Counted from the first letter of the stretch, positions 1 through 6,861 are shown. The stretch is 11,215 nt of DNA from Acidobacteriota bacterium (GCA_030550225.1 JAUQPV010000062.1:1-11215), one strand, 5' to 3'. The notes: generated from the sequence alone by a model not told the origin. A program made the numbers and translations.

Positions 1-351
1 ACGTCGGACTCCATCGCCGCCTGGGTCGCCCTCCGGTTGAAGGCCCGGCGGCTGGTCCTCCTCAAGGACGTGGACGGCCTCTTCGACGGCGACCCGGTGC
101 AGGACCCGGCGGCCGGACTGGTCGAAGAAATAACGGTGGCTGAATTGGCCAAGCGCCGTCCGACAGGTCGGCTCGGCGGCGTGGACGATTACTTGCCCCG
201 CCTCTTGGCCGAGGCTCCGTTCGAGACCTGGGTCGTCAACGGTCGGGTGCCGGACCGGCTGGCCGAGCTGTTCGAGACGGGTCGGACGGTGGGGACCCAC
301 ATCCGACCCGCGGCCTCCGGACGGTTGCGGGGGTCGGGCCGAAAGGGGTAA
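1..351 (+). CDS. Amino acid kinase superfamily protein, C-terminal part (5' truncated)
   Basis: The frame is open from the first base and ends at TAA 349-351, giving 116 residues with the N-terminus outside the window. It begins with TSDSIAAWVA, followed by ARRLVLLKDVDGLFDGDP. This matches the nucleotide-binding C-terminal half of the aspartate/glutamate/uridylate kinase fold, where a Thr-Ser-Asp loop is followed by an LLK-x-VDG-hydrophobic strand and a D-P segment. The TSDSIAAW variant resembles the MfnE/COG2054 branch of small kinases more than PyrH or LysC, but the N-terminal half that would decide is missing. The later stretch PFETWVVNGRVPDRLAELF fits the last strand and helix of the fold. 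The final 25 residues or so are Arg/Gly-rich and probably a disordered tail. The family is fairly sure; the substrate is unknown. Confidence 0.8.
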   Translation, partial: TSDSIAAWVALRLKARRLVLLKDVDGLFDGDPVQDPAAGLVEEITVAELAKRRPTGRLGGVDDYLPRLLAEAPFETWVVNGRVPDRLAELFETGRTVGTHIRPAASGRLRGSGRKG

Positions 352-356
352 AATGA

Positions 357-391
357 ACTTCGGGATTCGGTGTCAGGTGTTCGGCGTTCGT
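357..391. repeat. Degenerate heptamer tandem words
   Basis: Five consecutive 7-base words can be read: ACTTCGG, GATTCGG, TGTCAGG, TGTTCGG and CGTTCGT. They start five bases after the upstream stop codon. GTGTCAGGTGTT at 370-381 recurs in inverse orientation at 10598-10609. Confidence 0.55.
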
Positions 392-419
392 AGGGGCGAG
401 GTTGGAAACCCGCCCCTAC
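390..419. repeat. REP/MITE-like hairpin with GTAGGGGCG arms
   Basis: Arm GTAGGGGCG at 390-398 is exactly complementary to 411-419. The stem continues inward as GGTT (400-403) with AACC (407-410) after a one-base bulge at 399, leaving a GGA loop. That makes 13 paired bases. From memory, similar GTAGGGGCG hairpins occur as dispersed intergenic repeats in several unrelated bacteria; this could not be checked here. Confidence 0.65.
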
Positions 420-426
420 CACGGAT

Positions 427-604
427 GCCGGCATGATGGCCGACTCCACGAAGATGACACCTGACTGCCGGTTCCGAAGGATGACACCGCCACGAGTGGC
501 GGTTCTCTGAGGTTGACACCGGGATAACTCCCGGTGTTCCGGGATGGACGCCGCCGTCACCGGCGGTGCCAGGAGAGGGGGGTGCCGGGATACTCCGGCG
601 TCCC
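427..604. repeat. Six-unit tandem array of diverged palindromes
   Basis: Hairpin centres fall near 435.5, 465.5, 494.5, 526.5, 558.5 and 591.5, a period of 29-33 bases. Unit 1 pairs GCCGGC (427-432) with GCCGAC (439-444), one mismatch. Unit 2 (459-472) is degenerate: only ACC/GGT pair, as if GGC had been deleted from the left arm. Unit 3 pairs ACCGCCAC (486-493) with 496-503. Unit 4 pairs ACACCGGGA (516-524) with 529-537, loop TAAC. Unit 5 pairs 549-556 with 561-568, loop TCAC, with one G-T pair. Unit 6 pairs 579-588 with 595-604, with G-T pairs. Units are joined by short GA/GGAT-type linkers. Stem bases differ between units yet still pair. Confidence 0.75.
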
Positions 605-696
605 GAAGTATCACATAACAGTACCATTTCCCTTTCCCTCCAGGGGTGAAAGGGCCGGTCGCCCCTCCGACCGAAGACGTGATCGGGATTTGATAC

Positions 697-3177
697 GTGC
701 CTGTCGCCGAAGATCAGGGCGTCTTGTCGCCCGAAGGCGTCCCTGTCCTGCTGGTCGACGACGAGCCGGCCAGTCTGCGAGCCTTGGTATCGGCCCTTCG
801 GGGCCTCAACCTCCGCGTGGTGAAGGCCCGCTCGGGCGCCGAAGCCATCCGCCAGATTCAGACGACCGACTTCGCCGTCGTCGTTTTGGACGTCGAGCTC
901 CCCGACCTCGACGGCTTCAAGGTCGCCGCTTGGGTCCGTCAACGGGAGTCGTCCCGTCGGACGCCCATCGTCTTCCTGACGGCGACCCGCCCCAAGCGGA
1001 AGTCTCTACTTCAGGGCTATCAGGCCGGGGCCGTGGACTATCTCGTGAAACCCGTCGTCCCGGCGGTCTTGCGGTCAAAGGTCGCCGTTTTCGTCGAGCT
1101 CTTTCGGGCCCGCCGGGAGCTTGAGCGCTTGAACGAAGCCCTCCGCCAGCGGGTGGCCCGCCAGGACGCCGCCCTCCTGGACTGGGAGGCGAGCTTCCGT
1201 CTGCTGTTTTACAACAGCCCCCTTCCCATGTGGCTCTTCGACCGGGAGACCCTGGCGTTCCTGGACGTCAACGAGGCGGCTGTCGCCCGCTACGGCTACA
1301 GCCGGGATGAGTTTCTGCAAATGCGCATCACGGACATCCGGCCCCCGGAGGACGTCCCCCGCCTGATGGCATACCTGGCGGCAGGACGGCCGTCGCTCCG
1401 ACAGGCCGGCGAGTGGCGACATCTCCGGAAGGACGGCTCGATCCTTTACGTCGAGGTCACGACGCATGAACTGGAGTTTCAGGGCCGTCCGGCGGCCCTC
1501 GTCGTCGTCCACGACGTCACCGACCGGAAGCGGGTCGAGACGGGGCTCCGGGAGTCGGAAGCCAAGTTCCGGAGCCTCGCCGAGCAAGCCCTCGTCGGGG
1601 TCTACCTGATTCAGGACGGTGTGTTCCGATATGTGAACCCCCGGATGGCCGAGATCTTCGGTTACACCGTGGATGAACTCATCGACCGCCGGGGCCCTCG
1701 GGACTTGACCCATCCGGAGGACTGGCCCATCGTGCAGGAAAACCTCCGGAAGCGGCTGACCGGCGAGGTCCAGTCGATTCACTACGGATTTCGGGGCGTC
1801 GCCAAGGACGGGCGTGTCCTCGACATCGAGGTCTACGGGACCCGGACCCTGTTTCAGGGCCGGCCGGCCGTCATCGGGACCCTCCTGGACGTCACGGAAC
1901 GCAAGCGGACGGAGGCGGAGATCCGCCTCTTTCAATCCGTCACGCAGGCCGTCGGCGAAGCCCCTGACTTCCAGACGGCGCTCCACGCCGTGCTCCGTGG
2001 GATATGCCAGGCGACGGGCTGGGACTACGGGGAGGTGTGGGTCCCGACGCCGGACGGGACGGCCCTCGAGTGCGCCCCGGTCTGGTGCGACCGGACGCAG
2101 ACGCTTCATGGATTCCACGAAGCCTCCCAGGCCTTTACCTTTCCGCCCGGCGTGGGGCTTCCCGGGAGAGTCTGGGCGTTAAAACGACCTGTCTGGGTAC
2201 GGGACGTCACTAAGGACCCAAATTTCCCGCGAGCTCCTTTCGCGATGCAATTCGGGCTGAGGGCCGCCGTCGGGATTCCCATCCTGGCCGACCAAGAAGT
2301 CATCGCCGTCATGGAATTCTTCGTATTCGAGGACCGACCGGAAGACGAGCGGCTGGTCCAGACGATCTCGACCCTCGCGACCCAACTGGGCCTCCTATTT
2401 CAACGGAAGCGGGCGGAGGAGGAGCTCCGGCGGCTCAACGAAGAGTTGGAACGGCGGGTTCAGGAGCGGACGGCCCAGTTGGAGGCCGCCAACCGGGAGC
2501 TGGAGGCTTTTTCGTATTCGGTATCTCATGACTTGCGGGCACCCCTCCGGGCCATCGACGGCTTCTCCCGCGTGCTCCTGGAGGACTACGCCGACCGTCT
2601 GGACGAGGAGGGCCGTCGGGTCCTCGGGATCATCCGGGAGAGCACTCATCAGATGGGCCGGCTCATCGACGACCTGCTGGCCTTTTCCCGCCTGGCCCGG
2701 GCCTCGATGGCCGTGTCGGAGGTCGACATGGACGCGCTCGTCCGGAACGTGTGGGCCGAGGTCGTCGCCGCCGAGCCGGGCCGGACGGTCGACCTGCGGG
2801 TCCAGTCGCTCCCACCCGCCCGGGCCGACCGGGCGATGGTCCGGCAGGTCTGGGCGAACCTCCTGTCGAACGCCCTGAAGTTCACGCGTCCCCGGCCCGT
2901 GGCGGTCATCGAGGTCGGCGGCCGGGTCGAGGGGGACGAAGCCGTCTACTATGTACGGGACAACGGGGTCGGTTTCGACATGCGCTACGCCGATAAGCTG
3001 TTTGGGGTCTTCCAGCGGCTCCATCGGGTGGACGAATTCGAGGGAACAGGCGTCGGCTTGGCCATCGTCCGGCGGGTCGTCCACCGGCATGGCGGACGGG
3101 TCTGGGCCGAGGGTCAGGTCGACGGGGGCGCCACGTTCTACTTTACGCTCCCCGGGACGGGGAGTTCGGCAACTTGA
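697..3177 (+). CDS. Soluble hybrid sensor histidine kinase, REC-PAS-PAS-GAF-HisKA-HATPase
   Basis: 826 residues. The GTG at 697 is the first possible start because TGA at 691 is in frame; no clear Shine-Dalgarno precedes it. Domains: receiver at about 15-130, with acidic pair D21/D22, phospho-acceptor D65, T95 and K118; a short coiled coil; PAS at about 166-280; PAS at about 287-405, both ending in DVT-[DE]-RKR; GAF at about 409-570; a coiled coil at about 570-604; HisKA with H611 in SVSHDLRAPL; HATPase with N-box N725, G1 DNGVGFD from 755, and G2 GTGVGLAI from 783. No membrane segment or signal peptide is visible, so it should sense in the cytoplasm, with the receiver as an extra input. The H-box is of the phytochrome-like type often paired with Rcp1-type receivers, and one lies next downstream. 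The PAS/GAF ligands cannot be read; no bilin-binding Cys was identified. Confidence 0.93.
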   Translation: MPVAEDQGVLSPEGVPVLLVDDEPASLRALVSALRGLNLRVVKARSGAEAIRQIQTTDFAVVVLDVELPDLDGFKVAAWVRQRESSRRTPIVFLTATRPKRKSLLQGYQAGAVDYLVKPVVPAVLRSKVAVFVELFRARRELERLNEALRQRVARQDAALLDWEASFRLLFYNSPLPMWLFDRETLAFLDVNEAAVARYGYSRDEFLQMRITDIRPPEDVPRLMAYLAAGRPSLRQAGEWRHLRKDGSILYVEVTTHELEFQGRPAALVVVHDVTDRKRVETGLRESEAKFRSLAEQALVGVYLIQDGVFRYVNPRMAEIFGYTVDELIDRRGPRDLTHPEDWPIVQENLRKRLTGEVQSIHYGFRGVAKDGRVLDIEVYGTRTLFQGRPAVIGTLLDVTERKRTEAEIRLFQSVTQAVGEAPDFQTALHAVLRGICQATGWDYGEVWVPTPDGTALECAPVWCDRTQTLHGFHEASQAFTFPPGVGLPGRVWALKRPVWVRDVTKDPNFPRAPFAMQFGLRAAVGIPILADQEVIAVMEFFVFEDRPEDERLVQTISTLATQLGLLFQRKRAEEELRRLNEELERRVQERTAQLEAANRELEAFSYSVSHDLRAPLRAIDGFSRVLLEDYADRLDEEGRRVLGIIRESTHQMGRLIDDLLAFSRLARASMAVSEVDMDALVRNVWAEVVAAEPGRTVDLRVQSLPPARADRAMVRQVWANLLSNALKFTRPRPVAVIEVGGRVEGDEAVYYVRDNGVGFDMRYADKLFGVFQRLHRVDEFEGTGVGLAIVRRVVHRHGGRVWAEGQVDGGATFYFTLPGTGSSAT

Positions 3178-3217
3178 GAGTCCGGCGATTCGGGAGTTCA
3201 GGAGCTCGGCAGTTCGG
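3162..3217. repeat. Octamer tandem words spanning the kinase stop codon
   Basis: Seven consecutive 8-base words are visible: GAGTTCGG, CAACTTGA, GAGTCCGG, CGATTCGG, GAGTTCAG, GAGCTCGG and CAGTTCGG. The first two encode the last codons and stop of the upstream kinase gene; the rest are non-coding. CAGTTCGG recurs at 10125-10132 and 10348-10355. Confidence 0.65.
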
Positions 3218-3294
3218 TATTGCTCAGGGAAAAGGCGGGGGATAGCCCATCGACTTTCCCATAAAAGCGCCGGTCTTACTGCCCTATTGCCTAC

Positions 3295-3323
3295 CCGATG
3301 GGCGCGTTTCGGTCGCCCATCGG
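3295..3323. repeat. Perfect 10-bp hairpin between kinase and receiver gene
   Basis: CCGATGGGCG at 3295-3304 is exactly complementary to 3314-3323, with a nine-base loop. No T-run follows, so it is not a standard intrinsic terminator. It could be an RNA structure or a site for a dimeric protein. Confidence 0.6.
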
Positions 3324-3342
3324 CCGTAGGGGGATCTTCGGA

Positions 3343-3364
3343 ACGCCGGGAGTCATCCCGGCGT
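3343..3364. repeat. Dispersed AGTCAT-core palindrome, copy A
   Basis: Arm ACGCCGGGA (3343-3351), loop GTCA, perfect matching arm 3356-3364. It is flanked by further partial complementarity (CGGA before, TCCG after). It has the same design as copies at 3396 and 6287. Confidence 0.7.
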
Positions 3365-3395
3365 CCTCCGTCTTGGCGGCGTCGGAAAACGCCGA

Positions 3396-3417
3396 GCGCC
3401 CGCAGTCATGCGGGCGT
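3396..3417. repeat. Dispersed AGTCAT-core palindrome, copy B
   Basis: Arm GCGCCCGCA (3396-3404), loop GTCA, matching arm 3409-3417 with eight Watson-Crick pairs and one terminal G-T. The stem differs from copy A but stays self-complementary. It lies about 55 bases before the start of the receiver gene. Confidence 0.7.
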
Positions 3418-3471
3418 CTCCAAACCCCCACATCGGGTTTGCCTGACTCTGCCCTTGGAGAGGGGATCAGG

Positions 3472-3915
3472 ATGGACCTTCGGGACGTAGAAATCCTCCT
3501 GGTCGAGGACGATCCCCACGACGTCGAGCTGACGCTCCGGGCGCTCCGGAAGCACAACCTGGCCAATCGGGTCTACGTCGTCCGGGACGGGGCCGAGGCC
3601 CTGGACTTCATCTTCGGCACCGGCGCCTATACTGAACGGCAGGTTACCGACCGACCGAAGGTGGTGCTCCTGGACCTGAGGCTTCCTAAGGTGAACGGTC
3701 TGGAAGTCCTCCGGGCCATTCGGTCCGACGAACGGACGAGAACCATCCCGGTCGTCGTCCTGACGTCCTCCCGGGAGGAACAAGACATCGTCGAGAGCTA
3801 CCGCCTGGGCGTGAACAGCTACGTCGTCAAGCCCGTCGACTTCGAGAAGTTCGTCCAGGCCGTCGCCGAGCTGGGTCTGTACTGGCTCCTCCTCAACGAG
3901 CCACCCCGGCAGTAG
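3472..3915 (+). CDS. Stand-alone Rcp1-type response regulator
   Basis: 147 residues, a single receiver domain of the family found beside phytochrome-like kinases. The ATG at 3472 is preceded by a strong purine-rich ribosome site (GGAGAGGGG, 3457-3465, seven bases before it). An in-frame ATG at 3298 is rejected because the extra 58 codons only translate intergenic hairpins. Key residues: acidic pocket E12/D13/D14, phospho-acceptor D68 in LLDLRLP, T98 in VVVLTSS and K120 in YVVKPVD. The insert [15 protein letters not shown] before the phosphorylated strand is typical of the Rcp1 group. There is no effector domain, so it must act by binding a partner or as a phosphate shuttle. It sits between two hybrid kinases; the upstream kinase (H611) is the likeliest donor, by gene order and H-box type. 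Confidence 0.92.
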   Translation: MDLRDVEILLVEDDPHDVELTLRALRKHNLANRVYVVRDGAEALDFIFGTGAYTERQVTDRPKVVLLDLRLPKVNGLEVLRAIRSDERTRTIPVVVLTSSREEQDIVESYRLGVNSYVVKPVDFEKFVQAVAELGLYWLLLNEPPRQ

Positions 3916-3920
3916 AGCTT

Positions 3921-4101
3921 GAAGATTGCGAATTGCGCATTGGGACGGTAGGGCTAACGACAGCTCATGGCTCATAACGGATGGCCGAATTCGCTTATGG
4001 CCACGACCCATGAGCCGATAGGAGCCTAAGCCATGTGCCAAAACCATAAGGCCGAGCCTCCGGGGTTTTCCTGGCCCACAATCCGCAATTCGCAATTCTT
4101 C
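3921..4101. repeat. Long imperfect inverted repeat built of heptamer words
   Basis: The left arm reads GATTGCG, AATTGCG, CATTGGG (3924-3944). The right arm, inverted, reads CAATCCG, CAATTCG, CAATTCT (4079-4099). The two arms are complementary over about 22 bases with a few mismatches and indels. Inside lies a tandem GCTCATG, GCTCATA (3963-3976), whose GGCTCAT pairs with ATGAGCC (4010-4016), and an inner TGGCC/GGCCA pair. The element fills almost the whole gap between receiver and second kinase. Confidence 0.65.
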
Positions 4102-4137
4102 TTGCATTCACGGCTCGGGTGAGACGGGAGGAGTGGG

Positions 4138-6249
4138 ATGGATCGTCCTTTGCGGATCCTCATCCTTGAGGACGTTCCGATGGATGCCGAGCTCATCGAG
4201 CGGGAGCTCCGCCGAGCGGGCCTCGCGTTCACCAGCCGGCGGGTCGATACGGAGACCGATTTCCGGGCGGCTCTGGACGACTTCGAGCCGGACGTGATCT
4301 TGGCCGACTACAGCTTACCCCAGTTTACCGCCATGGAGGCCCTTCGCATCCTCCGGGACCGAGCGTCCGACGTACCCCTCATCCTCGTGACGGGCTCGCA
4401 GGGTGAGGAGGTCGCCGTCGAGTGCATCAAGGCGGGGGCCGCCGACTACATCCTGAAGTCCAGCCTGACCCGCTTGCCGACGGCTGTCCAGAACGCCCTG
4501 GAGCGGTGGGAGCTCGAGCGGGCCCGCCGGCGGGCCGAAGAAGAGCTTCGATATCAGTTCATTCGCACGCATCTGCTGAATCAGATCGTCCGCGCCATCG
4601 CCGAGCGGCAAGACGTGCGGAGCATCCTGGAGGTCACACTTCAATACCTGGAAGAGCAGATGCCCGTCGACTATGCTGGCATGGGTCGCTACGATGCGGC
4701 GGCTCGAGCGTTTCAGGTCCTCCATACGGGTCCCCGGAGCCGACCCCTGGCCGAGGTCCTGGGGCTCATCCCAGGAATGATGGTCCCCATCGACCAGATG
4801 CCTTATCTTCAAGGTCCTCTCCAAGAGTCGAAAGAGTCGATTTTGTATGTCCCCGACCTGCCGATGGACACGCCCATGCGGCAGAAGTTGGTCCAAGCCG
4901 GGATCCACTCGGCGGTTGCTGTTCCCCTGCGCATCGAGGGACACCTCTTTGGTGTCTTAGCCGTCTTCCGTCGGACTGCCTACGGCTTCAGCCCGGCAGA
5001 CCTAAGCTTCCTGCAGGCCCTGGGCGAACACGTCGCCCTGGCCGTCCAGCACGCCCGGGTCCTGGAAGACTTACAGCGGGCCTACGAGGACCTGCGGCAG
5101 ACCCAGCGGGCCGTCATGCAACAGGAGCGTCTCCGGGCCTTGGGTCAGATGGCCAGCGGGATCGTCCACGACATCAACAACGCCCTGTCGCCCATCCTGG
5201 GCTACGTCGAGCTCCTGCTGGAGACAGAGCCGGACCTGAACGAGCGGGTCCGGCGCCAGCTCGAGGTCATCAAGACGGCCGCCGCCGACATCGCCCACAT
5301 CGTGACCAGGATCCGGGAGTTCTACCGCTCCCGGGGGGCCGACGAGCCGTTGTTCCCGGTCGACCTGAACCGGGTCGTCGAGCAGGCCATCGACCTGACG
5401 CGGCCCCGCTGGCGGGACATCCCGCAGGAGCGGGGCGTCGTCATCGAGGTCCGCCCAGAGCTTGAGCCGGGTCTGCCGACGGTCCTGGGCCTGGAGGGGG
5501 AGATCCGGGAGGCCCTCGTCAACCTGATCCTGAATGCCGTCGACGCGATGCCCCAGGGCGGCGTCCTCACCATTCGTACGTTCAGGCAGGACGACCGGGT
5601 CGTCCTGGAGGTGCGAGACACGGGAGTCGGCATGGACGAGGAGACCCGCCGACGCTGTCTGGAGCCCTTCTTTACGACCAAGGGGAAGGCCGGGACGGGC
5701 CTCGGCCTGGCGGTCGTCTACGGCGTCATGCAACGTCACGAGGGCGACATCCAAATCGAGAGCGAGCTCGGGCGGGGGACGGTCGTGCGACTGGTCTTCC
5801 CCTTGCCAGCGGAAGGAGCCGGGTCGCCCCGTCCCCAGTTTGAAGAGAGTGGGTCCTTGGATCGGCCCCTGCACGTCCTCGTCATCGACGACGAGCCCCT
5901 CCTCCGGGAGCTCATGAGGGAGATGCTTCAAAGAGACGGCCATCAGGTCGAGGTCGCCGACGGCGGCCAGGCCGGGCTGGACGCCTTTCACGAAGCCCTG
6001 GCCCGAGGGACGCCCTTTGATATCGTTATCACGGACCTGGGGATGCCCTACGTGGACGGACGGGCCGTCGCCCAGGCTATCAAGCAGGTCGCCCCGACGA
6101 CACCCGTCGTCCTGATGACCGGTTGGGGGACCCGTCTGAAGGCTGAGGCCCCCGTCCCGCCGACCATCGATTACGTCTTGGAGAAGCCGCCCAAATTCCA
6201 CGAAGTCCGCCGGGCCCTCCGCCGAGTGATCCGTCTTAAGCACGCCTAA
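4138..6249 (+). CDS. Soluble hybrid histidine kinase, REC-GAF-HisKA-HATPase-REC
   Basis: 703 residues. The ATG at 4138 follows a GGGAGGAG ribosome site. Domains: N-terminal receiver at about 5-125 with E11/D12, phospho-acceptor D57, T85 and K107 (K-S-S rather than K-P, common in this subgroup); GAF at about 145-305; a coiled linker; HisKA with H344 in GIVHDINNALSP, the NtrB-like H-box that carries N-N after H-D; HATPase with N466 in NLILNAVDAM, G1 DTGVGMD from 494 and G2 GTGLGLAV from 519; C-terminal receiver at about 580-695 with DDE, phospho-acceptor D633 in ITDLGMP, and K683. No membrane segment is visible. Having receivers on both ends allows phosphate to enter from the neighbouring kinase and pass onward, although no Hpt domain is visible. 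The C-terminal receiver is the usual internal target of H344. Function is inferred from domains only. Confidence 0.93.
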   Translation: MDRPLRILILEDVPMDAELIERELRRAGLAFTSRRVDTETDFRAALDDFEPDVILADYSLPQFTAMEALRILRDRASDVPLILVTGSQGEEVAVECIKAGAADYILKSSLTRLPTAVQNALERWELERARRRAEEELRYQFIRTHLLNQIVRAIAERQDVRSILEVTLQYLEEQMPVDYAGMGRYDAAARAFQVLHTGPRSRPLAEVLGLIPGMMVPIDQMPYLQGPLQESKESILYVPDLPMDTPMRQKLVQAGIHSAVAVPLRIEGHLFGVLAVFRRTAYGFSPADLSFLQALGEHVALAVQHARVLEDLQRAYEDLRQTQRAVMQQERLRALGQMASGIVHDINNALSPILGYVELLLETEPDLNERVRRQLEVIKTAAADIAHIVTRIREFYRSRGADEPLFPVDLNRVVEQAIDLTRPRWRDIPQERGVVIEVRPELEPGLPTVLGLEGEIREALVNLILNAVDAMPQGGVLTIRTFRQDDRVVLEVRDTGVGMDEETRRRCLEPFFTTKGKAGTGLGLAVVYGVMQRHEGDIQIESELGRGTVVRLVFPLPAEGAGSPRPQFEESGSLDRPLHVLVIDDEPLLRELMREMLQRDGHQVEVADGGQAGLDAFHEALARGTPFDIVITDLGMPYVDGRAVAQAIKQVAPTTPVVLMTGWGTRLKAEAPVPPTIDYVLEKPPKFHEVRRALRRVIRLKHA

Positions 6250-6253
6250 CCAA

Positions 6254-6331
6254 ACCCTCTCCCTGCGGGCTCATTACACGACACTTTTCAGAACACCGGC
6301 AGTCATGCCGGTGTTCTGAATGGGGGAGGGT
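6254..6331. repeat. Nested palindrome: 15-bp AGTCAT hairpin (copy C) inside outer arms
   Basis: The inner stem is perfect over 15 bp: TTCAGAACACCGGCA (6287-6301), loop GTCA (6302-6305), matching arm 6306-6320. The outer arms ACCCTCTCCC (6254-6263) and GGGGGAGGGT (6322-6331) pair over 10 bases with one G-T. The 23 bases 6264-6286 between the arms are unpaired on one side only. It lies five bases after the kinase stop codon; no T-run follows, so intrinsic termination is unlikely. Confidence 0.75.
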
Positions 6332-6343
6332 ACAGCGCGACGA

Positions 6344-6356
6344 GTGCCATTGGCAC
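6344..6356. promoter_or_regulatory. Operator candidate: perfect palindrome over the ndk -35 box
   Basis: GTGCCA, T, TGGCAC is a perfect 6+6 palindrome with a one-base centre. It contains nearly all of the -35 hexamer at 6350-6355, so a dimeric regulator bound here would block RNA polymerase. The regulator is not identifiable. Confidence 0.45.
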
Positions 6357-6379
6357 GAGCGGTCCGTCTATGGGATAAT
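6350..6379 (+). promoter_or_regulatory. Sigma-70-type promoter for ndk-fadN-lpxC
   Basis: -35 TTGGCA (6350-6355), 18-base spacer, -10 GATAAT (6374-6379) with the extended -10 dinucleotide TG at 6371-6372. The start of transcription would be near 6386, leaving a short leader before the ribosome site at 6407. Confidence 0.6.
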
Positions 6380-6423
6380 AGGCCATCCTGCCGGTGGGTA
6401 TCTCCCGAGGGGGGCATGGTACG

Positions 6424-6861
6424 ATGCGTCAGCAAACATTAGCCATCATCAAGCCGGACGCTGTTCGCCGGGGTCTCGTCGGGGCCATCCTTCAGCGTTT
6501 GGAGGAAGAGGGCTTCCGCATCCGGGGCCTCAAGATGGTCCACCTGACGAAAGCTCAGGCCGAGGCCTTCTACGTTGTCCACCGGGAGCGGCCCTTCTAC
6601 GACAGCCTGACGACTTACATGAGTTCGGGACCCGTCGTCGTCATGGTCCTTGAGCGGGAGGACGCCATCGACTACCTCCGCCAGGTCATGGGAGCGACGG
6701 ACCCGGCGAAGGCGGCGCCGAACACGATCCGGCGGCTCTACGGGACGAACATCGAGCAGAACGCCATCCACGGGTCCGACTCGCCGGAGTCGGCGGCCTT
6801 CGAGATCCCCTTCTTCTTCTCCCGCTGGGAAATCTTTCAGTCGTCGGGAGCGTCTTTATGA
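6424..6861 (+). CDS. ndk: Nucleoside diphosphate kinase
   Basis: 145 residues, normal for a bacterial NDK. It transfers the gamma-phosphate of ATP to nucleoside diphosphates through a phospho-histidine, in the cytoplasm. The N-terminus QQTLAIIKPDAVRRGLVG carries the NDK signature strand, and the active-site segment NAIHGSDSPE gives catalytic H116. The YGTNIEQ before it and the C-terminal EIPFFFS are also family-typical. The ATG at 6424 is chosen over the in-frame start at 6394 because GAGGGGGG (6407-6414) is a strong ribosome site at good spacing and the family begins just before the TLAIIKPDA strand. It is the first gene of the unit, behind the extended -10 promoter. Its TGA overlaps the next ATG as ATGA (6858-6861), which suggests translational coupling. 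Confidence 0.97.
   Translation: MRQQTLAIIKPDAVRRGLVGAILQRLEEEGFRIRGLKMVHLTKAQAEAFYVVHRERPFYDSLTTYMSSGPVVVMVLEREDAIDYLRQVMGATDPAKAAPNTIRRLYGTNIEQNAIHGSDSPESAAFEIPFFFSRWEIFQSSGASL

Larger units (their letters stand above)
352..696. other. Repeat-filled gap and structured leader upstream of the first kinase
   Basis: This 345-base gap holds no convincing gene. In order it contains heptamer words (357-391), a GTAGGGGCG hairpin (390-419), a six-unit hairpin array (427-604), and two further hairpins: 630-636 with 648-654, and 656-661 with 668-673. A weak promoter candidate lies at its left edge: TTGCGG at 325-330 and TAAAAT at 349-354, with an 18-base spacer. If it is real, the kinase mRNA has a folded leader of about 340 bases. 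The open frame that crosses this region from 534 has no recognisable product and is a shadow. Confidence 0.7.

Noticed and set aside
427..604. CRISPR-like periodic array
   Set aside because: No two units are identical, the palindromes themselves vary and the linkers are too short to be spacers. No cas gene is in the window.
534..1124. Plus-strand open frame over the leader and kinase start
   Set aside because: Arg-rich translation with no motif, overlapping the clear receiver domain of the kinase in another frame.
3295..3323. Intrinsic terminator of the first kinase gene
   Set aside because: The stem is strong but no T-run follows, and it lies about 120 bases after the stop codon.
3298..3471. 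N-terminal extension of the receiver protein from the ATG at 3298
   Set aside because: The added codons translate a hairpin and two family palindromes. The ATG at 3472 has a strong ribosome site and gives the normal family length.
5071..6243. Long open frame on the minus strand (and similar ones at 1075-2118, 2395-3090 and 7269-8009)
   Set aside because: These lie entirely antisense to well-supported genes, have no recognisable domain or ribosome site, and are expected from the GC-rich codon use of the real genes.
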